Source: JADJPO01 sp963825645 (lineage in GTDB: Bacteria; Actinomycetota; Actinomycetes; Actinomycetales; Kineosporiaceae). From it: 64,000 nt of DNA. Within the stretch, counting starts at the first letter, position 1. Each line of letters begins with the position of its first letter. Below are positions 52,692 through 61,198 of this stretch, in pieces. The position numbers and the translations under genes were made by a program. The DNA lies in contig CAWGTT010000010.1 in NCBI GenBank assembly GCA_963825645.1, positions 248,001-312,000 on the forward strand. Direction: 5' to 3'. A model generated the notes under the pieces. It searched no databases. It saw nothing but the letters and a program-made list of their open reading frames with translations, and had not been told where the DNA came from.

Positions 52692-53912
52692 CTAACGGCG
52701 ACGCAGCTGCGGCACAGTGAGCCCGAGACAGACCACTCCGCAGGCGGCGCAGACCAGCCACAGCGGGCGGTAGCCGACGTGATCGGCCTGCCGGCCCAAC
52801 AGGGGAAGCACCAGGGCGCTGAAGCCGAACAGCACCATCGAGGCCAGCCCGACGCCCTGCCCGGTCCGCCCTGGACCGGCCAGCTCTCCGGCGATCAGCT
52901 GGAGCACGCCGTTGGCGCCGAGGGAGCCGAAGGCGAATACCGCCATCATCGGGATCTGAGCGGCCGGACCCCATGGAGTCACCGCCCAGTAGCCGAGCGC
53001 ACCGACGGTGAGCACCACCCAGACCGCGGCCAGGACCTGCCAGCGACGCGGGGCGCCGTCCGCCGTCCGCGCGTCCGCGAGCCGGCCCCAGACGAGCCGG
53101 GCCGCCATCGCCGCCAGGCTGATCACGACGAAGAGCACCGAGCCGAGCGCGGGCCGGCCGCCCTCGGCGCGCAGCGCCGCCACTGCGAACCCGAGGACGG
53201 CCGACAGGCTCACCACGTAGCAGGCACAGATGACCAGCAGCCGCACCATGCCCGGACGGCGCAGCAGGCCGGGCAGGTCCAGGCCGAGGCCTCTGCGCCC
53301 TCTCGGGACCCCGCGCGGGCTGACCAACCCGAAGGCCAGCGAGCAGGAACCGGCCAGCACGGCACTGGACAACAACGAGAGCCGGACGCCGCCCACGGCC
53401 GCCAGCCCCGGCAGCAGGCCCGCGGCCAGCAGCCCGCCGAGTGAGACCGACATCTGTCGCACCCCCATCGCCAGGCCCCGGCGGGACACCTCGAAGGTGT
53501 GGAAGATGGACACCGCGCCGGCCAGCGTGATCACCGCCTGACAGAGCCCGAAGCCGAAGAAGGCCAGCACCAACCCCCACACGCTCGTGGCCTGCCCGGC
53601 CGCGGCGAGGAAGACCGCGGCGAGCACGGCCGAGGCCAGCAGCGGCCGCCGGGGACCGACCTGGTCGACCAACGCCCCGGCCGGCACGAGCGCCAGCGCC
53701 GTGCTGAGTGAGCCCGCGGAGATCACCAGCCCGAGCTGGGCGCCGGTCAGCGCGTACTCGACGGCGAGCTCGGGCACGAGGGCGCCGAGCCCCCACGAGC
53801 AGATCGAGATCGTGGCCTGGGACGCGACGGCGAACGCCAGAACGACACGCTCGCGTGGCCGCGGTGTCGTCACGTCCTCGGAGGTGAGTCCGGCCGGTTC
53901 CACGCCCGTCAC
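52692..53912 (-). CDS. MFS transporter
   Basis: About 406 residues from GTG 53912, with 12 hydrophobic helices. The loop 2-3 motif DQVGPRRPLLAS and the loop between halves are typical of major facilitator efflux or uptake proteins (YNFM/CynX-like). GTG 53873 is an alternative start with GAGGAC close upstream. Substrate unknown. It is divergent from the carboxyltransferase gene. Confidence 0.85.
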   Translation of the reverse strand: MTGVEPAGLTSEDVTTPRPRERVVLAFAVASQATISICSWGLGALVPELAVEYALTGAQLGLVISAGSLSTALALVPAGALVDQVGPRRPLLASAVLAAVFLAAAGQATSVWGLVLAFFGFGLCQAVITLAGAVSIFHTFEVSRRGLAMGVRQMSVSLGGLLAAGLLPGLAAVGGVRLSLLSSAVLAGSCSLAFGLVSPRGVPRGRRGLGLDLPGLLRRPGMVRLLVICACYVVSLSAVLGFAVAALRAEGGRPALGSVLFVVISLAAMAARLVWGRLADARTADGAPRRWQVLAAVWVVLTVGALGYWAVTPWGPAAQIPMMAVFAFGSLGANGVLQLIAGELAGPGRTGQGVGLASMVLFGFSALVLPLLGRQADHVGYRPLWLVCAACGVVCLGLTVPQLRRR

Positions 53913-54050
53913 GGTAGGCGTCGTCAGGCTCGCGGTGGACGGGCGCACCGGGGCGACAGCGTGCTGAGGGTCTCGTCGGCGGTGGCTGACACCTTCGAGG
54001 TGATCGGATAGACCGTTAGCGGCACGTCCGCTACGACGAAGAGGGCCGCC

Positions 54051-54146
54051 GTGAGTGCAGAGGAATCGATGGCCGCAGGAGTGAACCTCCGCCCCGACGT
54101 CCTGGACCGGGTCGACGGGTCCGCACACCGAGGACGCGACACGTGA
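54051..54146 (+). CDS. Possible 31-residue leader peptide upstream of the carboxyltransferase gene
   Basis: From GTG 54051 (AAGAGGG 5 bases upstream) to TGA 54144-54146, which overlaps the next GTG as GTGA. The sequence (AAGVNLRPDVLDRVDGSAHR) matches nothing I know. The exact coupling makes translation plausible, but the length is too short to be sure. Confidence 0.35.
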   Translation: MSAEESMAAGVNLRPDVLDRVDGSAHRGRDT

Positions 54147-55642
54147 GCCGGGCCCGGCTCGGCGCCCGAGCCTTCATCGAGCGGGTGGTCGACCCCGACA
54201 GCTGGACGAGCTGGGACGGCGCCCCGCTGCCGGTGGCCGCAGCCGGGTCGCCATACGCCGACGAGCTGGCCGAGGCAGCGCTGCGCGCGGGCACCGACGA
54301 AGCGGTGATCACCGGGGAGGCCCGGATCCGCGGGCGGCGCCTGGCCGTCGTCGCCGGGGAGTTCGGATTCCTGGCGGGCTCGATCGGAGCCACCGCGGTG
54401 GAGCGGATCGTGCTGGCCTTCGAACGCGCCGCCCGCAACGGGCTCCCGCTGGTCGCCGCTCCGTCCTCCGGTGGTACCCGGATGCAGGAGGGCACCCCGG
54501 CCTTCGTCGGCATGGTGAAGATCTCCGCCGCGGTCGTGGCGTTCAAGGCTTCCGGGCTGCCCTACCTGGTCTACCTGCGCCACCCGACCACCGGCGGGGT
54601 GTTCGCCTCCTGGGGCTCGCTCGGCCACGTCACGGTCGCCGAACCCGGTGCGCTGGTGGGCTTCCTGGGCCCTCGCGTGTACCAGGCGTTGTACGGCCAA
54701 CCGTTCCCCGACGGCGTCCAGACCGCTGAGAACCTGCACGCCCGCGGACTGATCGACGCCGTGCTCCCGGTGGCGGGCCTGGCCGACGTCGCCTCGCGCA
54801 CGCTGAACCTTCTGATGGCGCCGCGTGAGGAACATCCGCCGATCTTCGAGCTGCCCCGTGAGCCGCTGCCCGGCGTCCCGGCATGGGAGTCGATCACCCG
54901 CTCTCGCCGACCGGAGCGGCCCAGCGTGCGGGCGCTGCTCAAGCTCGCCGCCACCGACGTCGTGCCGCTACACGGCACGAACCAGGGCGAGTACGACCCC
55001 GCGCTGATGCTGGCCCTGGCCCGGTTCGGCGGCGCGCCGTGTGTCGTGCTCGGTCAGAACCGTCGGGCGCAGACCGTGGAGAACCCACTGTCGCCGTCCG
55101 GTCTGCGGGCCGCCAGACGAGGGATGCGGCTGGCCGACGAGCTGAAGCTGCCGCTGGTGAGCGTGATCGACACCGCCGGCGCCGCGCTCTCCAAGGAGGC
55201 CGAGGAGGGCGGGCTCGCCGGAGAGATCGCCCGGTGCCTGTCCGAGCTGGTCACACTGAACGCGCCCACCATCTGCGTACTGCTCGGCGAGGGCACCGGC
55301 GGCGGCGCATTGGCCCTGATGCCGGCCGACAAGGTGATCTGCGCGCAGCACTCCTGGCTCTCCCCGCTGCCCCCCGAAGGGGCGGCGGCCATTCTGTACC
55401 GCGACCCGAGCCGCGCACCCGAGCTCGCCGCGGCCCAGGGCGTCCGCTCGACGGACCTGCTCGCCGCCGGGATCGTCGATCGAATCGTGGCCGAGCGACC
55501 CGACGCCGCCGAGGAGCCGGAGGCCTTCTGCGCCCGGATGTCGCATGTGCTCCAGTACGAGCTGGCCAAGCTGCTCGGAATGGATCCTGACCAGCGCCTG
55601 GCCGCCCGGTTGGCCCGCTACCGACGCCTGGGCCCCGAGTGA
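54143..55642 (+). CDS. Fused AccD-AccA-type acyl/acetyl-CoA carboxyltransferase
   Basis: 499 residues from GTG 54143. The N-terminal half is beta-subunit-like (FLAGSIGATAVERIVLAFER, PLVAAPSSGGTRMQEGTPAF, oxyanion-hole GGVFASWGSLGHVTVAEPGA), and the C-terminal half alpha-like (VSVIDTAGAALSKEAEEGGL, CVLLGEGTGGGALALMPADK). No N-terminal zinc ribbon as in bacterial AccD. It transfers carboxyl groups from carboxybiotin to acyl-CoA; a biotin carboxylase/BCCP subunit must come from elsewhere. Convergent with a ThDP enzyme gene. Confidence 0.9.
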   Translation: MSRARLGARAFIERVVDPDSWTSWDGAPLPVAAAGSPYADELAEAALRAGTDEAVITGEARIRGRRLAVVAGEFGFLAGSIGATAVERIVLAFERAARNGLPLVAAPSSGGTRMQEGTPAFVGMVKISAAVVAFKASGLPYLVYLRHPTTGGVFASWGSLGHVTVAEPGALVGFLGPRVYQALYGQPFPDGVQTAENLHARGLIDAVLPVAGLADVASRTLNLLMAPREEHPPIFELPREPLPGVPAWESITRSRRPERPSVRALLKLAATDVVPLHGTNQGEYDPALMLALARFGGAPCVVLGQNRRAQTVENPLSPSGLRAARRGMRLADELKLPLVSVIDTAGAALSKEAEEGGLAGEIARCLSELVTLNAPTICVLLGEGTGGGALALMPADKVICAQHSWLSPLPPEGAAAILYRDPSRAPELAAAQGVRSTDLLAAGIVDRIVAERPDAAEEPEAFCARMSHVLQYELAKLLGMDPDQRLAARLARYRRLGPE

Positions 55643-55691
55643 CTCCCATGGTCCCTATCGCCCGGGATCACTCGCGCACCAACGTTCGTCG

Positions 55692-57443
55692 TCAGATCGA
55701 GATCGAGCCCTCGCGGAAGTCGGTGGCAGCCAGGTGCACGTTGATGCACACCGGCCTCCCTTGTCGTGACAGGGCTATCGCCTCGCTGAGCACCTCGTCG
55801 ACCTTCTTCGGATCGTCGAGCAGCAACCCCCGGCCGCCGTACCCCTCGGCCACCACGTGGTAGTCGGTGCGGCGCAACGCGGTACCGATGCCGCTGCCCA
55901 GCAGCGTCGTCTGATCTCGGGCGATCTGCTGCCAGGAGGCGTCGTTGCCGATCACGGCGATCGGAGCCATACCGTGGCGCACGAAGGTGTCGAACTCGCT
56001 GAGACTGTACGCCGATGACCCGTCGCCGTAGATGATCCACACCTGGGCACCAGGCCGGACGCTCGCCGCCCCGACGGCGAACCCACCGCCGACACCGAGC
56101 GTGCCGAACACACCCGGATCGAGCCACGACAAGGGCGATCGCGGCCGCAGGATGTAGGAGGCAGTCGCGACGAAGTCCCCGCCATCCATCACCAGAACGG
56201 CGTCGTCGTCCAGCTTCTCCTCGAGGCGGCTGAACAGATGGATCGGGTCGACGAGCTCACCGTCAGGACGCGCCAGCGCAGCGATCTCGCCGTCCCTGGC
56301 CTGCTCACGCCGCCGGCAGGTCTCGATCCACGCCGCCCAGCGCTCGCCGTCCGGCATGCGGTCGGCCAGGCTCACCAGGAAGTGCGCCGGGTTCATCGGT
56401 AGCGCGAGCTGTGGACGGCGGTTGCGCAGCAGCTCGTGCGACGACAGGTTCGCCGCGACGACGATCGCATCGCCCGCCAGCCCGCGGCCGTACTTGAGCC
56501 GGAAGTCGAACGGGAAACCGGCGGTCAGCACGACGTCCGCATGCTTGAGCGCCGTGCCGCGGGCGTGCCGGAACTGGGTCGGGCTGTCTCGCCCCAGCAG
56601 CCCGCGGGCCGCGCCGCCCAGCCACACCGGCACCCCGATGTCCTGCACGGCTCGGGCCAGGGGCGCGGGATCGCGCAGGTTGACCATGGCCTGGCTGCCG
56701 ACGATGAGCACCGGACGCTCGGCCCGGCTCACCAGCCGGACGGCCTCGTCGATCTCGGCGCCGTGCTCCGCCTCGGCCTGTGACCGGCCGGGCAACCAGC
56801 CGGCCACATCGACGTGCGGGGCGTGGAACTGCCGCAGCAGGTGCGCCTTCAGGTACAGCCCGAACGCCCTCTGCTGCAGCGTCTTCGCCCTGCCTCCGCT
56901 TTCGGCCAGGTACCACTCACGCACTGTCTCCTCGGGGTAGAGGACGTCGACCGGCAGCTCGAGGAATGCTGGTCCGGGCACGCCGGTGGTCACCTCGGTG
57001 AGTGCCTGCTCAAGCGTCGGTTCGAGCTGGGCCACAGTGGTGCATCGCCCGGCCCACTTCACGGCCGAACGGACCAGGGACAGCTGGTCGATGTCCTGAA
57101 GAGCGCCACGGCCCTTCAACACGGTGGCCGTCGCGCCGCCCAGGAGGACCAGTGGCGACTGCGCGAGCTGGGCGTTCTTGACCGCGGTGATGCTGTTGGT
57201 CACCCCGGGGCCGGCGGTCACCGCGACCACCCCTGGGATACCGGTCATCCGGGCCGCGGCGTCCGCGGCGAACACCGCGCTCTTCTCGTCGCGGCAGTCG
57301 ACCACCGACAGGCCCGCCTCAGCGGCGCCGACCAGGAGCGGCGAGATGTGCCCGCCGCACAGGGTGAACAGGTGCTCAATCCCCCAACGAGTGAGCACCT
57401 CGGCGATCAGGGCACCCCCGTGTGGAGTCGACTCGTGTCCCAT
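55692..57443 (-). CDS. Thiamine-diphosphate-dependent enzyme (acetolactate synthase / HACL-like)
   Basis: 583 residues. Three-domain ThDP fold: Pyr domain with the activating Glu in DEKSAVFAADAAARMTG, VTAGPGVTNSITAVKNAQLA and the oxalyl/acetolactate loop; a central FAD/ADP-like domain (VGSQAMVNLRDPAPLARAVQ); and the PP domain with the GDG...N motif (IYGDGSSAYSLSEFDTFVRH and VIGNDASWQQI). It resembles ILVBL/2-hydroxyacyl-CoA lyases at least as much as IlvB. The reaction cannot be fixed from sequence. Neighbour to a carboxyltransferase, convergent. Confidence 0.85.
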   Translation of the reverse strand: MGHESTPHGGALIAEVLTRWGIEHLFTLCGGHISPLLVGAAEAGLSVVDCRDEKSAVFAADAAARMTGIPGVVAVTAGPGVTNSITAVKNAQLAQSPLVLLGGATATVLKGRGALQDIDQLSLVRSAVKWAGRCTTVAQLEPTLEQALTEVTTGVPGPAFLELPVDVLYPEETVREWYLAESGGRAKTLQQRAFGLYLKAHLLRQFHAPHVDVAGWLPGRSQAEAEHGAEIDEAVRLVSRAERPVLIVGSQAMVNLRDPAPLARAVQDIGVPVWLGGAARGLLGRDSPTQFRHARGTALKHADVVLTAGFPFDFRLKYGRGLAGDAIVVAANLSSHELLRNRRPQLALPMNPAHFLVSLADRMPDGERWAAWIETCRRREQARDGEIAALARPDGELVDPIHLFSRLEEKLDDDAVLVMDGGDFVATASYILRPRSPLSWLDPGVFGTLGVGGGFAVGAASVRPGAQVWIIYGDGSSAYSLSEFDTFVRHGMAPIAVIGNDASWQQIARDQTTLLGSGIGTALRRTDYHVVAEGYGGRGLLLDDPKKVDEVLSEAIALSRQGRPVCINVHLAATDFREGSISI

Positions 57444-57772
57444 GCCGTGAGATTACCCAGCAATAGCTTGGCTGTCGGCCTGCGCTGGGTCGGGCGCACC
57501 CATGAGTGGACGGACCTGCCCAACGGGCGCTCCCGGGGCATCACGGTGGACCCGGTCGCCTCCGTGTCTCCTGCGGCGTCGAGCTGCTCCCGGCACCTAC
57601 CCGTGCGCTCCGGTGACGACTCCGTGCCTGCGGCTCGGACACAGCGCGCGCCGGCAGGCCATCGAGGTCAGCGCGGCCCGCTCATCGACCTGGCCGCCGG
57701 CACGCCGAACCGGCATCACGAGTCACTGTCGGATCGGGCCAGGTAGCAGCCGGTCCAGGCTAGCCTCGAGGG
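57444..57772. other. Intergenic region, no gene seen
   Basis: 329 bases between two divergent genes (ThDP enzyme, minus; DinB-type protein, plus). Presumably carries both promoters. TAGCCT at about 57758 followed by GAGGG before ATG 57773 could be a -10 box and ribosome site. Confidence 0.5.
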
Positions 57773-58474
57773 ATGAGCGACCCGCTCGCCGATCTCGACC
57801 GGCACACCGACCTGCTGCTCGCGACCGCTCGGGGTCTCGATGACCTCACGACTGACTCGCTATGCGTGGGCTGGTCGCGCGGTCATGTCCTCACCCACGT
57901 CGCCCGCAACGCCGATGGACTGGCCGCCCTGGTCAGGGCGGCGGTCGACGGCTCCGGCGAGACGATGTACGTCGGCGACGATCAGCGGGAGGCGGACATC
58001 GAGGCCGGCGCCCGCCGCCCGCTGACCGAGCAGCTGGTCGACCTCACGGAGTCGGCCGCCGAGCTGGCTACGCAACTGCGCCGCCTGGGGCCGGAGCACG
58101 CCCACCTGCGCCTCGAACGCACGCCCGGCGGCATGCGGGTCCGGATCGGCAACCTGCCCCGGATGCGCTTGCGCGAGGTGGTCTACCACCACGTCGACCT
58201 GGACGCCGGTTTCGCCTTCGACCACGTGGAAGCCGATCTGCTACGCCAGTTCCTGACGCTGGAGGTGCGGATCCTCAACGCCATAGACGAGGTGTCGCCC
58301 GACGGTCCCGACATGACGCTACGCGCCGACGAGGGAGAGTCCTGGACGGTCGGTGAGGGCGCGACAGTCGTGGAGGGCAGCCGGGCCGGGCTGCTCGCGT
58401 GGTTGGCCCGCGGGATCCCGGACGGCGTCCGTTCCGAGCGGCTACCGACCCGGCAGGGCGAGCCGCGGGGCTGA
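57773..58474 (+). CDS. Mycothiol-dependent maleylpyruvate isomerase-family protein
   Basis: 233 residues. The DinB/MDMPI fold with the metal-binding His pattern: SRGHVLTHVARNADGLAAL and VVYHHVDLDAGFAF. The C-terminal SCP-like domain (VRLxADEGESWTVGEG region) follows. Proteins of this family use mycothiol, the actinobacterial thiol, which supports the phylum assignment. The substrate is unknown. GAGGG lies just before ATG 57773. Confidence 0.9.
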   Translation: MSDPLADLDRHTDLLLATARGLDDLTTDSLCVGWSRGHVLTHVARNADGLAALVRAAVDGSGETMYVGDDQREADIEAGARRPLTEQLVDLTESAAELATQLRRLGPEHAHLRLERTPGGMRVRIGNLPRMRLREVVYHHVDLDAGFAFDHVEADLLRQFLTLEVRILNAIDEVSPDGPDMTLRADEGESWTVGEGATVVEGSRAGLLAWLARGIPDGVRSERLPTRQGEPRG

Positions 58475-58493
58475 CATCGCCAGACCCGCGGCT
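58461..58493. terminator. Hairpin between convergent genes
   Basis: A 9-bp perfect stem (AGCCGCGGG with CCCGCGGCT) around a 15-base loop that spans the end of the mycothiol-type gene and the space before the propeller gene stop at 58504. A possible bidirectional terminator; weak. Confidence 0.4.
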
Positions 58494-58503
58494 CGACCGT
58501 GGC

Positions 58504-59583
58504 TCACCGCACGCGCAGCGGCGTGACCCAGTACGGGATCGCGTTGGGGTTCGGGGTACCGAACCGAGCGTTGACGGCCCACAGCGTCTTGCCGACCAGC
58601 GTCGCGGTCGACGGGACGTCGAGCCGCTTGTCCTTCAGCGCGCCCTTCCAGACCGCCTTCCAGTGCCCGCCGGCCCGGCGCAGGTTCAGCACCGAGACCT
58701 CGGCGTCACCGCTGCCCCGCACGTTGAACAGCGTCCGGCCGCTGAGCTCCAGCCCGTCGCCGCCGACGATCCCCGGGCCCCCGCTGACCGGGATCTTTCG
58801 GGCGACACCGGTAGCCGGGTTCACCTGCCAGAGACCCCCAACTCCCTCTCGGCTGTTGTTGAGGATCGCGGTGCCGTCGGGCAGCTGCCGAATCCCGTTG
58901 GCGTTGATGTCTTTCCCATTGCCGGCCGGCCAGTCACCGCGCAGCTTCACGAACTTCGGCCCTGATTTGGACGGCTTGCCACTGCGACCGAGAGGGATCA
59001 CGGTGAGCCGGTCGACACGGGAGTCGGTCACCCAGACCGCCTTCCGGGTGACCACGAGGTCGTTGAGGAACACGGCGTCTTCCACCTTGATGTTCGCCTT
59101 GACGGCGCCGGTGCGGCCGTCGACCGCCCAGACGCGCCCGACGTCGCCGACGTTGCCGGCCGCCCAGACCAGGCCGGACCGGTCGTCGTAGAACAACCCG
59201 CGGACCTGGCGGCCCGTGGCGCCGGGCAGGAGCACCTTCGACTTCCCGCTCCGCAGGTCACCGGCGACGATCCGGCCGTCGGCCAGTGACCCGACGTAGA
59301 ACCGCTGCCCGGGACCGGAGGTGATCCCCTCCGGCCTGATCCCGTCCGGCAGGCTCACCTCGCCGATCTTGTGGGCACCAGACTTCCGCTTGTGGGCACC
59401 GGACTCCCGATGGTGCCCTCCAGGGTGTTGCGAGGTGGCTCCGGCCACGGTGGGCGCGGCGGTTGCCGTCGCCACGGGCAGCGCAGGAACGAGCAGGACG
59501 GCGGCAGCGGCAGCCCAGACTGCTCGGTGAGCCCTGGACGAGCTGCGGATCCGGTTCTGGCGGCTTTCCGATGGTTTGTTCAT
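58504..59583 (-). CDS. Secreted beta-propeller (SMP-30/NHL-like) protein
   Basis: 359 residues from ATG 59583. A Sec-type signal peptide (AVWAAAAAVLLVPALPVATA, cleavage about residue 45) is followed by a His/Lys-rich stretch with a short direct repeat (ESGAHKRKSGAHK) and a six-bladed propeller-like domain (LPDGIRPEGITSGPGQRFYV, SLADGRIVAGDLRSG, VFLNDLVVTRKAVWVTDSRV). Possible lactonase or binding protein at the cell surface; homologues are often annotated vaguely. Divergent from the GAF-PAS gene. Confidence 0.87.
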   Translation of the reverse strand: MNKPSESRQNRIRSSSRAHRAVWAAAAAVLLVPALPVATATAAPTVAGATSQHPGGHHRESGAHKRKSGAHKIGEVSLPDGIRPEGITSGPGQRFYVGSLADGRIVAGDLRSGKSKVLLPGATGRQVRGLFYDDRSGLVWAAGNVGDVGRVWAVDGRTGAVKANIKVEDAVFLNDLVVTRKAVWVTDSRVDRLTVIPLGRSGKPSKSGPKFVKLRGDWPAGNGKDINANGIRQLPDGTAILNNSREGVGGLWQVNPATGVARKIPVSGGPGIVGGDGLELSGRTLFNVRGSGDAEVSVLNLRRAGGHWKAVWKGALKDKRLDVPSTATLVGKTLWAVNARFGTPNPNAIPYWVTPLRVR

Positions 59584-59804
59584 TCGGCAATCATCGAGGC
59601 CACAGCGGTGTGGCGCACCCCGACCGGGCCCGGAGCGGCGCCTGCGGCTCACGGTCGGCGACGCAATACTCTTCCGCTCCATCCCCGACCACGGCTCGGA
59701 GGCTTACTCTGCCAATGGGTGGACGACACCGATCAACAGAGCCCAGGGGGAGGCCACCGTGCTTCCGTCGCACCGTTGCGTGATGCGGACGAGCCAGGAC
59801 TCGG

Positions 59805-61136
59805 GTGCCGTCCGTGGTTGAGAATGCCGACCGCGACGCCTGGCGACAGGCGGTGGTACGGTCCTTCGCACTGTTCGTGGTCCGCTCCCGGCGATTCAGC
59901 GAGACGGTCGAGCGGGCGGTCGAGGTCGTGGCGGAGGAGCTCGCGGTGCCGACCAGCGCCGTCGTGAAGTTCTCCGGTGCAGGTCGCGCCGTTGTGGTGC
60001 ACGCTCGCGGCCTGACCCTCCAGGATCCCGACGGCACCCTCACGGCCGACCCTGATCTGCTGTCGGCTCCCCTGCTCCACCGACCGCTGGCGCAGGAAGG
60101 CCGGTCCGGGCTCTCCGCGCACGTGGTCGTCGAGGGCGAGCCCTGGGGGCGCCTTCTGGTGGCCGACCCCAGCGACCGCGAGTTCAGCCCAAGCGAACAG
60201 GAGACCGTTCGGATGGTCGCGGCAGTGCTCGGCGCAGCCGTGGAACGCGACCGTGTGGAACGAGGCATGGACGCACTGGCCGCCTTCGGCCGGTTCGCGC
60301 TGGAGTCCGACAACGTGTCCGCCACCATCGAGCAAGCCCTCGACGTCGTGAGGCAGCTCGTCGCAGTGCCGACGGGTGCGCTGGTTCGGCTGGTGCCGGA
60401 CCACGGGACCGTTCTGCGCCTGGTCCAAGCCTTCGGTCCGGTGGGCCTGCAGCCCGGCGAGGAGGTGACGGTGACACCGAGTCTCGTCGACAGCGTGCTC
60501 GGACGTGACCCGCTGATCATCTCGGATCGGCGGACGGACGATCGCTTCGCCGCGCGGCCGGCTTCCGCGGCCGGTGGGTGGATCGCGTGTCTCGCGCCGT
60601 CGGTCCAGATCGACGGCCGCGTCTGGGGACGTCTCGTCGCGACCGACGTCAGAGCGCGGGCGTTCGCCGCCTCCGAGGTGGAGTTGGTCTCCTCGGTGGC
60701 GAACCTGCTCGCCGCGGCGCTGCAACGCAGTCTGCATGAGTCGCTGGGGTATGCACCCATCCTGCCGGCCGCGCGATCCGGTGAGTCCGCGCGACAGGCG
60801 CTCGAGGTCGCGCTGCTGGACCGCGCCGGTGTGATCATCTGGGTGAACCAGGCATGGAAGGACTTCTGCCGGGACAACGACGGAGACCTCGACCGCGCCG
60901 GCGTCGGGATCTCCTACCTGGACTGCTGCGAGGCCGCCGCCGACCCCGTGGCCGACGATGTGGCGGCCGCCATCCGGGCGGCCGCCAGAGGCGAGCTACC
61001 CGCCCCGATGCGCATCCTGATCCCCTGCCACAGCCCGCGCACCGATCGCTGGTACGACGTCCTGGTCTCCTCGAGGCTGAACGACGACGGGACCTGCCTG
61101 GGCGCCACGATCACCCTGTCCTTCGCTGACGTGTGA
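59805..61136 (+). CDS. GAF-GAF-PAS sensory protein without an output domain
   Basis: 443 residues from GTG 59805. GAF 1 (about 30-145, PTSAVVKFSGAGRAVVVHAR), GAF 2 (about 160-310, PTGALVRLVPDHGTVLRLVQ, DGRVWGRLVATDVRARAFAA) and a C-terminal PAS-like domain (about 345-440: LLDRAGVIIWVNQAWKDFCR). No kinase, phosphatase, cyclase or DNA-binding part. Two cysteines lie in DCCEAA in the PAS core. Such stand-alone sensors probably act through protein partners; signal unknown. Confidence 0.85.
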   Translation: MPSVVENADRDAWRQAVVRSFALFVVRSRRFSETVERAVEVVAEELAVPTSAVVKFSGAGRAVVVHARGLTLQDPDGTLTADPDLLSAPLLHRPLAQEGRSGLSAHVVVEGEPWGRLLVADPSDREFSPSEQETVRMVAAVLGAAVERDRVERGMDALAAFGRFALESDNVSATIEQALDVVRQLVAVPTGALVRLVPDHGTVLRLVQAFGPVGLQPGEEVTVTPSLVDSVLGRDPLIISDRRTDDRFAARPASAAGGWIACLAPSVQIDGRVWGRLVATDVRARAFAASEVELVSSVANLLAAALQRSLHESLGYAPILPAARSGESARQALEVALLDRAGVIIWVNQAWKDFCRDNDGDLDRAGVGISYLDCCEAAADPVADDVAAAIRAAARGELPAPMRILIPCHSPRTDRWYDVLVSSRLNDDGTCLGATITLSFADV

Positions 61137-61198
61137 GGACCGTCGCCCGTGAGCTAGCGACATCGCGGCTGCGGCACGGCGGGCATGGCCGGCCCAGC

